Source of the DNA: Tragulus kanchil
Taxonomy: Eukaryota > Chordata > Mammalia > Artiodactyla > Tragulidae
NCBI GenBank assembly: GCA_022376925.1
Contig: JAIOJX010000004.1
Span: 127,001,123 to 127,065,122, forward strand
DNA length: 64,000 bases
Direction: 5' to 3'
A program made the position numbers and the translations under genes. Of this stretch, positions 1-12,364 are shown piece after piece (the stretch's first letter is position 1; each line of letters opens with the position of its first letter). A model generated the notes under the pieces. It saw only the letters and a list, made by a program, of their open reading frames with translations, had not been told where the DNA came from and did not search any database.

Positions 1-1714
1 ACATGGAAGGTTTCCACTTTCCAAGTTTTCTTAACTGACTGATGACGCATGCTGAAACAAGAATCCTATTTTTCTTTTCAATAATTTGTTCTCCTTTCTG
101 GGAGGGTGGCCTGTGAAATTTAGTTAAAACTTTTTATTTCCACACTACCAAACATTATGTCAAACTAAGCTTTGCAGCTTACATTGCTATAGACCTGAGT
201 GAGTAGGGCTTTATCAACCTGACGCCTGTCTTGTTTATTTAGGAAACTCCCCTCCTCCTCTGCTTTTTCTACACTGCTCCCATTCTTCTTCTATGACTCT
301 GTTTCCTCTTTTTTCGCTGAGCCAGGAAATTTTGATAGCTCCAAGTTCTTACAGTCCTTGTTCCTCATGTTCTGTTAAGTCTAACTCAGGACTCCCGTTA
401 TTCCTTCATAAGCTTGCTATACAGGCCATGTATATACTTAACTTACATGCACCATGATTCATGAATTCTAAGACTCTTTTGATTGCGGTATGCACCATTA
501 TTTTATCTACCATTAAAAGATTAATAATGCTACCAATTTAAACATCTATGCAAGCCATCAAATATATGGCATATTCCAACTTCAGAAATACTAAAATATG
601 AACAAAACTATCTTTGAGTCAAAAATTATATATAGATTAAAACAAGAAGAAAAGAGAATTTAGAATAAGGCATGAAAGCAGTTTTTCAAAATACCAATTA
701 AATTCTGTTTTCAAGTTAAGTTAATCTGTGTGTCCTACATTGTTTACTCCCAAATGTTACTGATGGAAGTACTGCTTATCTGGAAATACTTACAATTAAT
801 TTGTTCACAAATCACCAAAATAAATATTTTTTAGCCTAATCACATCTCTAATATTATTATAACTGGCCACGACTAAATTTCAACAGTGGTTCAACAGTAG
901 GGTTTTTTCCCTCATGAACTGAGCATTTTGCTATTTTTCTAAAAAATACTTTCTAAATATTGTCTGCCACTTGATTGTACTCAGCCAGAGTTGGTTTGGG
1001 ACTAGGTTTTGCAAAATCAGGGGTTTTGTCCAACAATGGCTAATTTGGGTTTTGGTTTGGCATTGTGGTCTAGAAGAACATGGAAGGTTTCCACTTTCCA
1101 AGTTTTCTTAACTGACTGATGACGCATGCTGAAACAAGAATCCTATTTTTCTTTTCAATAATTTGTTCTCCTTTCTGGGAGGGTGGCCTGTGAAATTTAG
1201 TTAAAACTTTTTATTTCCACACTACCAAACATTATGTCAAACTAAGCTTTGCAGCTTACATTGCTATAGACCTGAGTGAGTAGGGCTTTATCAACCTGAC
1301 GCCTGTCTTGTTTATTTAGGAAACTCCCCTCCTCCTCTGCTTTTTCTACACTGCTCCCATTCTTCTTCTATGACTCTGTTTCCTCTTTTTTCGCTGAGCC
1401 AGGAAATTTTGATAGCTCCAAGTTCTTACAGTCCTTGTTCCTCATGTTCTGTTAAGTCTAACTCAGGACTCCCGTTATTCCTTCATAAGCTTGCTATACA
1501 GGCCATGTATATACTTAACTTACATGCACCATGATTCATGAATTCTAAGACTCTTTTGATTGCGGTATGCACCATTATTTTATCTACCATTAAAAAGATT
1601 AATAATGCTACCAATTTAAACATCTATGCAAGCCATCAAATATATGGCATATTCCAACTTCAGAAATACTAAAATATGAACAAAACTATCTTTGAGTCAA
1701 AAAATTATATATAG
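1..1714. repeat. Tandem pair 1, period 1077 bp, cut by window start
   Basis: Bases 1 to about 634 recur at 1078 to about 1714 in the same orientation. Copy A evidently starts before the window, so the second copy probably begins near 634. Copies differ in homopolymers: the A-run near 516 has four bases in A and five near 1593 in B. After 'tatatatag' the copies part, A continuing with a garbled version of what follows in B. AT-rich non-coding DNA with no recognised repeat family. Confidence 0.93.
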
Positions 1715-3632
1715 TAATTTAAAGCAAGAAGAAAAGAGAATACCTTTAAATATCCTCATAAAGTCAGAACCACTGACTGTCTTCCATTTGGATTTACTGA
1801 TTGTCTACAGCCCTACCTATGTCTTCTTTCATTCAGTTTTTACATTACCAAAAGTGCCTACCATGAGCAGGTCCTGTGTGCAGGTACTGAGGATATACAA
1901 TACATATGAGTTAGTCTTTGTGTATGAGATGTTTTTGCTTGTGGAATGGATACAGAAGGCAGCTAGAAAATTATGATAAAGTGACTATCAATATACTACC
2001 CAGAAGCACAAAACTCTATGGGAGCACAGTGAAAGGTGACCTAACTCGGCTTTCCAGAGGTTATGGAGAGCAATGGAGAAAGGCAGCTTCTGAGCCATGC
2101 TCTCAAAGATGGCTGCGAAGAGTTAGCTATTTGAAAGGACAAGGCAGAGGAAGAAAGGTATTTGAGTAAAGGAAATAGTAGGCAACAAGGGAAATTTTAG
2201 CTTTGTATTCTTTCAAATGCAAAGGTCTCCATAAAACTGCAGGACAGGAAGAAGTGAGGTGAGCTAGGACCAGCTGGTGAATGGCCTTGCCTATTGTGCA
2301 GATGAGATGAAAATTCATTCTGAAGACACTGGCGAACCAATGAGGGTTTTAAGCAAAAGTGACGAGATCAATTTCACCTTTTATTTTACATTGTCTTTTA
2401 CTTTGTATTCAATAAGAATCAAATTAATCATGAATAACTGGGTCATCTCTGTAACTTTGGCCTCTGAAGTTTCACTGAGATTGCACTGAATACTCAGCTT
2501 TGTTTGTTCCTTCCAAGAGATTTTTTTTTTTTTTTTCCCCCCCAATTCGTTTTTCCAAATTTTGATTTTTATTTTATTCAAATTATTCAAATCATCCTTT
2601 CCATTTCTATACAGGCCATGTATATACTTAACTTACATGCACCATGATTCATGAATTCTAAGACTCTTTTGATTGCGGTATGCACCATTATTTTATCTAC
2701 CATTAAAAAGATTAATAATGCTACCAATTTAAACATCTATGCAAGCCATCAAATATATGGCATATTCCAACTTCAGAAATACTAAAATATGAACAAAACT
2801 ATCTTTGAGTCAAAAAATTATATATAGTAATTTAAAGCAAGAAGAAAAGAGAATACCTTTAAATATCCTCATAAAGTCAGAACCACTGACTGTCTTCCAT
2901 TTGGATTTACTGATTGTCTACAGCCCTACCTATGTCTTCTTTCATTCAGTTTTTACATTACCAAAAAGTGCCTACCATGAGCAGGTCCTGTGTGCAGGTA
3001 CTGAGGATATACAATACATATGAGTTAGTCTTTGTGTATGAGATGTTTTTGCTTGTGGAATGGATACAGAAGGCAGCTAGAAAATTATGATAAAGTGACT
3101 ATCAATATACTACCCAGAAGCACAAAACTCTATGGGAGCACAGTGAAAGGTGACCTAACTCGGCTTTCCAGAGGTTATGGAGAGCAATGGAGAAAGGCAG
3201 CTTCTGAGCCATGCTCTCAAAGATGGCTGCGAAGAGTTAGCTATTTGAAAGGACAAGGCAGAGGAAGAAAGGTATTTGAGTAAAGGAAATAGTAGGCAAC
3301 AAGGGAAATTTTAGCTTTGTATTCTTTCAAATGCAAAGGTCTCCATAAAACTGCAGGACAGGAAGAAGTGAGGTGAGCTAGGACCAGCTGGTGAATGGCC
3401 TTGCCTATTGTGCAGATGAGATGAAAATTCATTCTGAAGACACTGGCGAACCAATGAGGGTTTTAAGCAAAAAGTGACGAGATCAATTTCACCTTTTATT
3501 TTACATTGTCTTTTACTTTGTATTCAATAAGAATCAAATTAATCATGAATAACTGGGTCATCTCTGTAACTTTGGCCTCTGAAGTTTCACTGAGATTGCA
3601 CTGAATACTCAGCTTTGTTTGTTCCTTCCAGA
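1494..3632. repeat. Tandem pair 2, period 1113 bp
   Basis: 1494-2518 recurs at 2607-3632. Between the copies lies about 88 bp of filler (2519-2606) with a long T-run, a run of C, and a scrambled version of sequence found intact near 3750. Differences are single-base homopolymer changes, such as the A-run before 'gtgcctacc' at 1850 and 2964. Confidence 0.95.
1830..2400 (+). repeat. Possible ancient interspersed repeat, family not named
   Basis: Phrases here (counts of affected bases 'gtgcctaccatgagcagg', then 'gaatggccttgc', then 'gagggttttaagcaaaa') resemble the diverged medium-reiteration repeats common in mammalian introns. I do not recognise the family. A second copy lies at 2944-3513 because of pair 2. 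Short open frames inside show no coding signature. Confidence 0.3.
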
Positions 3633-5790
3633 GATGCCAATCTGTCCATTTTGATAAATATCCTTTCATTCTTTTTAATTTTCCTCCTCTAATATCTCTT
3701 TCTGAAATTCCTACAAGTTAGTTTGTTAACCCCCTAAATTGATCTTCTGTGATTTTTATTTTATTCAAATTTTTCATCTCCTCATCAGATCATTCCACTT
3801 CAGGAAGCATTCCTAGAATTTATCTTCCAGTTCTAATATCAACTTTTATGGAAGGAATAACATGATTCTATTTTTAACTTCTAAGAATGCTATTGGATTT
3901 TTTCCAGCAATCAGTTATTGTTTACAGATTCAATAACTTTTCGCATTTCCCCCAATAATATAAGATAAGAGTTTTAGCATATGTAATATCCCTGCATTAT
4001 CTCCGTTTCCTTCTTTCCCTGTTTTTATCTTGTTTACTTTGGCCCTCTCTCCATCCTTAAACACAAGGGCGAATCTTTATGTTCTGATGATCCAAGGTGG
4101 TCCATTCATATTTAAGAGTGGAGCTTCGAGACCTGAAAGGAAGCTCGGTACACATGGCTAGCGTTAGCTGAGTCCTTTTCAGGTAGATCTTGTCAGGCAC
4201 CTGGCCATTCCAACCATTAGCCTATTTCTTTAGTTTTGTATCTATATGAGCTAATGGATATTCACCAAACATATGTGATGATAATTTTAGGGTGCAGGTA
4301 AAATCATTCTACTGTACAACTTAAACTATACGGTCCTGTATGTCAATTATATCTCAATAAAACTAGAAAAAAAAAAGTAAATACTACTTTTTAAAAAATA
4401 AATCCCATTTGACTTTCATACACCTTCAGAAAATGCTGCTATACTCATAAAGGTCTTTATTTAAGTGTGTATCGTATGGGTAGTGTGAACTGATCAAAGA
4501 AGGACATTGAGTCTGATGGAATACAGTGCAGAGATGACAGACAAGAAACAGCAGAGTGAACCACGAACTGAGAAAAGGTAGCAGAAGCATGAACTCCAAA
4601 TCAGCCAAGAAAACTGTAAATCATTCTCTTTCCCCACCAGAATCCACTGTCTTTTACTTTGTATTCAATAAGAATCAAATTAATCATGAATAACTGGGTC
4701 ATCTCTGTAACTTTGGCCTCTGAAGTTTCACTGAGATTGCACTGAATACTCAGCTTTGTTTGTTCCTTCCAGAGATGCCAATCTGTCCATTTTGATAAAT
4801 ATCCTTTCATTCTTTTTAATTTTCCTCCTCTAATATCTCTTTCTGAAATTCCTACAAGTTAGTTTGTTAACCCCCTAAATTGATCTTCTGTGATTTTTAT
4901 TTTATTCAAATTTTTCATCTCCTCATCAGATCATTCCACTTCAGGAAGCATTCCTAGAATTTATCTTCCAGTTCTAATATCAACTTTTATGGAAGGAATA
5001 ACATGATTCTATTTTTAACTTCTAAGAATGCTATTGGATTTTTTCCAGCAATCAGTTATTGTTTACAGATTCAATAACTTTTCGCATTTCCCCCAATAAT
5101 ATAAGATAAGAGTTTTAGCATATGTAATATCCCTGCATTATCTCCGTTTCCTTCTTTCCCTGTTTTTATCTTGTTTACTTTGGCCCCTCTCTCCATCCTT
5201 AAACACAAGGGCGAATCTTTATGTTCTGATGATCCAAGGTGGTCCATTCATATTTAAGAGTGGAGCTTCGAGACCTGAAAGGAAGCTCGGTACACATGGC
5301 TAGCGTTAGCTGAGTCCTTTTCAGGTAGATCTTGTCAGGCACCTGGCCATTCCAACCATTAGCCTATTTCTTTAGTTTTGTATCTATATGAGCTAATGGA
5401 TATTCACCAAACATATGTGATGATAATTTTAGGGTGCAGGTAAAATCATTCTACTGTACAACTTAAACTATACGGTCCTGTATGTCAATTATATCTCAAT
5501 AAAACTAGAAAAAAAAAAGTAAATACTACTTTTTAAAAAATAAATCCCATTTGACTTTCATACACCTTCAGAAAATGCTGCTATACTCATAAAGGTCTTT
5601 ATTTAAGTGTGTATCGTATGGGTAGTGTGAACTGATCAAAGAAGGACATTGAGTCTGATGGAATACAGTGCAGAGATGACAGACAAGAAACAGCAGAGTG
5701 AACCACGAACTGAGAAAAAGGTAGCAGAAGCATGAACTCCAAATCAGCCAAGAAAACTGTAAATCATTCTCTTTCCCCACCAGAATCCAC
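3508..5790. repeat. Tandem pair 3, period 1141 bp
   Basis: 3508-4648 recurs at 4649-5790 with no filler. The A end and B start share 'ccact'/'gtcttttact'-type short homology. Differences are homopolymer lengths, such as three versus four C after 'tttgg' at 4039 and 5180. The first part is already present at 2394-2500, so that stretch occurs three times. Confidence 0.95.
4215..4375 (+). mobile_element. L1-type LINE 3' end fragment
   Basis: The stretch ends 'tatgtcaattatatctcaat' then 'aaaactag' and a run of A, the usual 3' end of old artiodactyl L1 copies. The body is 5'-truncated with no coding capacity. Artefactual second copy at about 5356-5516. Confidence 0.65.
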
Positions 5791-7754
5791 TGAGAGATAG
5801 GAAAGAACTCAAGGTTCCCACTCTAAGTTTACAGTACAACAGCTGACATCTGGGTTCATTTTATGCAGCGTCTCTGAACCTTAAAAAAAAAACTGTAAGC
5901 AAACCTGTAGCTTACAAAAGGAGACTGAATTGTCTATTGTATCTGCTTTTGATGAAGATCAAACAGAAAAGGTATTTAAGCTAAATAAAGACACAACAAA
6001 ATGCCTCAAGAAGTCCCTTTTGCTAAAGAGTGTTCTAGGGTGAGTTCTTGCAGTAGGGAGGGGATTGTATAAGAAATATAAGGTCTGGAATAGGAGATGG
6101 GACTGGATGGGGTTCTTTAAGATCTTGAAAGTCTTCTAGGCACCATGCAAACTGTTTCAATGTTCCCCAAATGTAACTAAAGTTTAAACTGGTGTTATGT
6201 ATAATGTCTCATAGCTCTCTTAGCAAAGTTTACCACTACACCATAGCCTTTATTCTTGTTCAAGCCAGGGGAAGGAGAAATAGAGGTACTGCAAAAATTA
6301 TTCCACTATTTCCTGTTGGATCAACTCTATCATTTTCTGAAACACCAAAAGGAGCCATGAACAGAGACAGAAGTAGAAATCTTTCCAAACCAGGAGGGGT
6401 GAGTCAGGTTGAAAGAGCAGGTCCAACCTCTTGCACAGAGGTCTCCTCCTGGTCGGAAGTAGGTTTTTATTTCTCTGAAAAGGGTTGGCATGCTAATTAT
6501 TATTTGCATTTATGAAGCTTTCTTATAAGCACCTTCTGGGGACTTGCATTTTAATTCAAGATGTGGCCTTTATTTTGGGGATAAATCAGTAAATAGGGTC
6601 TGCACTAACCTGTCATTTTCCTCTTCTATTTTGAAGCTTTCTATATGGGAGTTAACTTCGCCCAAAAACAGCATTTGGAAAATTCCTGGTTAGGCCACTT
6701 GCTTGTTTTGTGAATGATGTTTGTGGTCAGCTATAACATACATAGCATGCTTCTTCTTATTGCTGCCTTTGTCATGCATGTTTTTCTTATTTTGGCATTT
6801 TTATGGAAGTGATTAAATATTATTTGGTTTCAAGCTGGTGTAGAAATTGCAGAGATGTAGAAAATACTCTCTAGCTGAAATCCAACATACACATACCCAC
6901 ACAATCATAAACACACTCACATATGCATGCAACATTTCTCAAATATGCCCAGATAGCTTTTGTTTGATTCAACTTGGTTTTCTTTCTTTCGTTTCTTTTT
7001 TTTTCTTTTTCATTTTTGTCTCTTGAGAGAGAGAGAAGGCTTGAGAGGAGGGCCATGAAAGTAAATATGATTTCTTTTTCATTTTAGGCCGGCTTTCTAA
7101 TAGAGGCAGCATTGTTTGGATGCCCAAGCCTCCTGCTTTGACCCAGAGTTAAATGTTGTAGAAATGTTGTTTCAAGTCTTATTCAGAATAACCGAAATAT
7201 TTTTGTAAGGTGTCAGCTTCCTAGCCTTCATTAATATTTACAGTTTCAAAGGCAAATTATATTGCTATAGGAACACTTAAAGGAATAGTTCTTCCCCATC
7301 ACACCCCACCACCAAATATCTTAAGCTGAAGAGAGGGTGAATCCTGGAATTTAGACCAAAAATTTCTGACATACTGTTTAGTATTTGGTAACTGCCAAAA
7401 GGTATCCTCAAGAAGCAAAATGTTTCTTATTCTATTACATATTTCATCTCATGTTGTATGATAAAACTCTAACAATCTTAAGAAAAACTCTGGTTTTGGT
7501 TATCACAAACTTGAACTTGTACTGGCACAAAGAGGAAAGAAAACATAAACGAGTTAAACTGGGATTTGGACCAGAATAAAATGTTTTGTGACGAATCCTA
7601 CAGCTATGAGAAGAGTTAAAAATTCTATTCAATATTTCATATCTGCCTATTGACTTAATAAGATTAAAAAGATCTTTTTCATTTGATTACTTCCTAGAAG
7701 GATGAATTGGAATATTTAGTTTCATTGCTACATAGCCCAGTATCTGGGTGTGCA
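5791..7754. other. Single-copy non-coding stretch
   Basis: No convincing exon, RNA gene or young repeat. It is AT-rich, with a pyrimidine tract at about 6970-7020 followed by GA repeats at 7026-7037. The longest open frame (6192-6515) has no domain, no plausible splice context and an unremarkable composition, so I treat it as chance. Confidence 0.6.
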
Positions 7755-7948
7755 TCAGTCATGTCTGACTCTTTGCAACTCCATGAACTATAGTCCACCA
7801 GGCTTCTCTGTCCATGAAATTCTCTAGACAAAAATATTGGAGTGGTTAGCCATTTCCTTCACCTGTGGATCTTCCCGACCCAGGGGTCGAACCTGGGTTT
7901 CCTGCATTGCAGGCAGATTCTTTACTGTCTCAGCTTCCAGGGAAGCTC
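7755..7948 (-). mobile_element. Bov-tA SINE, minus strand
   Basis: It reads 'agtcatgtctgactctttgc' at the left and ends with the tRNA-Glu-like head in reverse ('ggttcgaacctggg'-type box B, here 'gtcgaacctgggtttcctgc'). This is the standard ruminant SINE with a tRNA-derived head and a BovB-derived tail. Several diverged positions. Confidence 0.93.
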
Positions 7949-8133
7949 TAACATTTATAACTGAAAAGAGATGATATATTTGGATACATTTTTATATAGT
8001 CAATTTACATCTGTTGCAATAGTAATGATAAAGTTGTAGTCAGAATTTTTATTTACCTATACACAGTGTTTAGTTTCTAGGAAAGAAATATGAATTATTT
8101 AATATCATTATTAAATGAGTCGTAATTCACTTT

Positions 8134-8334
8134 GGGGGTTCACTGGTGACTCAGCAGTGAAGAATCTGAAGAGACTAGAGTTCAATTTCTGGATCAGAAA
8201 GATTCCTTGAAGGAGGGCATAGCAACTCACTCCAGGATTCTTGCCTGGAGAATCCCCTGGACAGGGGAGCCTGGTGGGCTACAGTCCATGGGGTCGCAAA
8301 GGGTTGGACACGACTAAAGCAACTTAGCATTCAG
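8134..8334 (+). mobile_element. Bov-tA SINE, plus strand
   Basis: The head 'ttcactggtgactcagcagt' is followed by the tail 'cttgcctggagaatcccctg' and 'ggtcgcaaagggttggacac'. Part of the tRNA-derived box B region is shortened. Pair 4 starts inside this element, so its tail recurs at 9301-9444. Confidence 0.93.
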
Positions 8335-10350
8335 GCAATCCACTTTCGCTTTCGCTATGCTGGTTGCTTTGCGACATGTATTTACTTAGACTCTGAAGAC
8401 ATTGTATATTCCATGCAATATGAATATCTTTGTCTGGTCTTTCATTTATAATTTGGAGAAAGGTTAATAAACAAAATGTCACCCTAAAAAGTAAGATGAT
8501 CTCTTACAAGATTCAGAGTCTTATCAGATTATCTGCAACTTAAAATTTTGATGATTTACATAAATCAGTTGCAAGCTGAAACAAACTCAATATGTTTAAT
8601 TCTCTTTTCACATCACAAATGTGTAACAGGAGCTCTTCTAACAATAGAAGAAATTTATATAACATTTTTGTCATGATTGACTTTATTTTGCTGTGATATG
8701 CAGGACAGGCATTTTTCAAATTGAAGAATATCACATATAGAGATCAGTCATTTGCTACAGAACACAAAGTGGCAATTATGCCGATATTAACCACCGTGCC
8801 AGCTCTACCTCAGCACAGTGTACCCTGCATTGAACTGAAACAAGTGTCTCTTCTACTGAGAAATCTCAAACTTCAGCCTTCTTTGTTACAAGTAAATTAT
8901 CCTATGATTTTGCGTCCTCATTACCACTTGTGTTCTTTAAAGTGTTTTCTAATATATTTCAGAAGATACATTCAGATAAATAAGAAGTATTTCTACTCAC
9001 TACTTAACCTAATACTTGTATTGCTTTTTAAAGAAATGTTCGAATATTTGTTGTGTCTGGAGTTATATAGTATTAATAGTTCAGCTTGGAAACTCCTCAT
9101 TAATAATAAAGAATACATATGCTTCAAAAAACGTGATTTCAACCCAAAAGTTTCCCCAGTCCAAAGAGTAACTTTTCTACCTGCTTCACCTCAGACTTTA
9201 CTATTTGTGTGACTAACACTTCTCTACCAATCCTCACATTTTTTAAAGAATGGACATATGCTTCAAAAACGTGCATGAGTCTATTCACTTGCGTTCTTTG
9301 GATTCAGAAAGATTCCTTGAAGGAGGGCATAGCAACTCACTCCAGGATTCTTGCCTGGAGAATCCCTGGACAGAGGAGACTGGTGGGCTACAGTCCATGG
9401 GGTCGCAAAGGGTTGGACACGACTAAAGCAACTTAGCATTCAGGCAATCCACTTTCGCTTTCGCTATGCTGGTTGCTTTGCGACATGTATTTACTTAGAC
9501 TCTGAAGACATTGTATATTCCATGCAATATGAATATCTTTGTCTGGTCTTTCATTTATAATTTGGAGAAAGGTTAATAAACAAAATGTCACCCTAAAAAG
9601 TAAGATGATCTCTTACAAGATTCAGAGTCTTATCAGATTATCTGCAACTTAAAATTTTGATGATTTACATAAATCAGTTGCAAGCTGAAACAAACTCAAT
9701 ATGTTTAATTCTCTTTTCACATCACAAATGTGTAACAGGAGCTCTTCTAACAATAGAAGAAATTTATATAACATTTTTGTCATGATTGACTTTATTTTGC
9801 TGTGATATGCAGGACAGGCATTTTTCAAATTGAAGAATATCACATATAGAGATCAGTCATTTGCTACAGAACACAAAGTGGCAATTATGCCGATATTAAC
9901 CACCGTGCCAGCTCTACCTCAGCACAGTGTACCCTGCATTGAACTGAAACAAGTGTCTCTTCTACTGAGAAATCTCAAACTTCAGCCTTCTTTGTTACAA
10001 GTAAATTATCCTATGATTTTGCGTCCTCATTACCACTTGTGTTCTTTAAAGTGTTTTCTAATATATTTCAGAAGATACATTCAGATAAATAAGAAGTATT
10101 TCTACTCACTACTTAACCTAATACTTGTATTGCTTTTTAAAGAAATGTTCGAATATTTGTTGTGTCTGGAGTTATATAGTATTAATAGTTCAGCTTGGAA
10201 ACTCCTCATTAATAATAAAGAATACATATGCTTCAAAAAACGTGATTTCAACCCAAAAGTTTCCCCAGTCCAAAGAGTAACTTTTCTACCTGCTTCACCT
10301 CAGACTTTACTATTTGTGTGACTAACACTTCTCTACCAATCCTCACATTG
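8195..10350. repeat. Tandem pair 4, period about 1109 bp
   Basis: 8195-9241 recurs at 9305-10350. Filler 9242-9304 is a scrambled rehash of bases near 9110-9140 ('acatatgcttcaaaaa'). The copies differ at 8253-8270 versus 9363-9379 by one C and several substitutions. The unit's longest frame (163 codons at 8721-9212, again at 9830-10321) has no recognisable domain and no splice or promoter context. I do not call it a gene. Confidence 0.95.
9301..9444 (+). mobile_element. Bov-tA SINE tail, second copy from pair 4
   Basis: Same tail as 8192-8334 with the head missing because the copied block begins inside the SINE. It would not be an independent insertion if the duplication is artefactual. Confidence 0.85.
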
Positions 10351-12190
10351 TTTTCCTTGCTTGGATGGAAGGCTCTATCTCTTCCTATGGGCTTTTCTTA
10401 GGACTGCTATAATCAGCGAGCATTCCTCAGCTAAGAGAAACCAGATGGCCATGAAGAGACATTTATGTTCCCCTCCCATGTCCTCTGGGAAATCCTCCTT
10501 CATAAAGGACAAGCATGCTGACTTGGCACTCTGAGACTTACATTAATCCAAATAACAAAGGAAAATTTTTCCTATCTTGATAACAGGCATAAGCCATGAG
10601 GATCCTACCTTTACATAGCAAGAAATCAACTTGTCTGAAGACAGCCCTGAATTGTGCCATATATATAGTACCAAAATAATGTTCTGTTTCAATGAAAATA
10701 TTTTAGGTGAAATAGAAGACTATGATTTGGCATTAAAACACCCATAGATTCTTAGAGATTAAAATGAATATGTATCTAGCAAAAACAAAGGATCGTAAAA
10801 CATAGCTAAGGTCACCATATTGGTGCTATGAAAACACAGATAATTTAAAAACTATAATATCTATATTCTTCTTCCTTGTTTTTCATCAAATGTTTGAGAG
10901 GTCATACAGAGTAATTGAAAGGTCACTGGGTGGGGTAATGAGACTCCAAAGGATTGGTTTGAATCTTGGCACCTTCACAAGCAATCTAATTACACTTGAA
11001 GGCATTCCCTGACTTTTCTGAGATAATTGTCTCATCTTTCAGCTGGAGGCAATTATCCTGGCTTAATTGCAAGATGGATATTAGGGTCAAAAAAAAAATT
11101 CATGCAAGCAAGGTTACATCGTCCTCATTACCACTTGTGTTCTTTAAAGTGTTTTCTAATATATTTCAGAAGATACATTCAGATAAATAAGAAGTATTTC
11201 TACTCACTACTTAACCTAATACTTGTATTGCTTTTTAAAGAAATGTTCGAATATTTGTTGTGTCTGGAGTTATATAGTATTAATAGTTCAGCTTGGAAAC
11301 TCCTCATTAATAATAAAGAATACATATGCTTCAAAAAACGTGATTTCAACCCAAAAGTTTCCCCAGTCCAAAGAGTAACTTTTCTACCTGCTTCACCTCA
11401 GACTTTACTATTTGTGTGACTAACACTTCTCTACCAATCCTCACATTGTTTTCCTTGCTTGGATGGAAGGCTCTATCTCTTCCTATGGGCTTTTCTTAGG
11501 ACTGCTATAATCAGCGAGCATTCCTCAGCTAAGAGAAACCAGATGGCCATGAAGAGACATTTATGTTCCCCTCCCATGTCCTCTGGGAAATCCTCCTTCA
11601 TAAAGGACAAGCATGCTGACTTGGCACTCTGAGACTTACATTAATCCAAATAACAAAGGAAAATTTTTCCTATCTTGATAACAGGCATAAGCCATGAGGA
11701 TCCTACCTTTACATAGCAAGAAATCAACTTGTCTGAAGACAGCCCTGAATTGTGCCATATATATAGTACCAAAATAATGTTCTGTTTCAATGAAAATATT
11801 TTAGGTGAAATAGAAGACTATGATTTGGCATTAAAACACCCATAGATTCTTAGAGATTAAAATGAATATGTATCTAGCAAAAACAAAGGATCGTAAAACA
11901 TAGCTAAGGTCACCATATTGGTGCTATGAAAACACAGATAATTTAAAAACTATAATATCTATATTCTTCTTCCTTGTTTTTCATCAAATGTTTGAGAGGT
12001 CATACAGAGTAATTGAAAGGTCACTGGGTGGGGTAATGAGACTCCAAAGGATTGGTTTGAATCTTGGCACCTTCACAAGCAATCTAATTACACTTGAAGG
12101 CATTCCCTGACTTTTCTGAGATAATTGTATCATCTTTCAGATGGAGGCAATTATACTGGCTTAATTTGCAAGATGGATATTAGGGTCAAA
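10022..12190. repeat. Tandem pair 5, period 1098 bp
   Basis: 10022-11090 recurs at 11120-12190, with filler at 11091-11119. The part beginning 'cgtcctcattaccacttg' also occurs at 8912, giving three copies. The last 60 bases of copy A differ from B by three c/a changes and an indel, while the rest is nearly identical, so errors cluster at the junction. Confidence 0.95.
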
Positions 12191-12364
12191 TAAGAGTATA
12201 TTTGAAAGTTTACTAAATTATAAAGTTACATGCTTAAAAATGCATAATCAGCATCATCTTCATCAAGGTCAAACTAATTTCCAAATTCTATCTCATTCCT
12301 TTTCTACCCTTGGTAGAGGTGCCATAACTTGAGAAACTGAAGAATAAGGAAGAGATGTGAAATT

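Noticed and set aside
8721..9212. 163-codon open frame, repeated at 9830-10321 and partly at 11027-11419
   Set aside because: The repetition comes from the tandem copies, not conservation. No domain, AT-rich composition, no splice or promoter context, and termination codons just outside.
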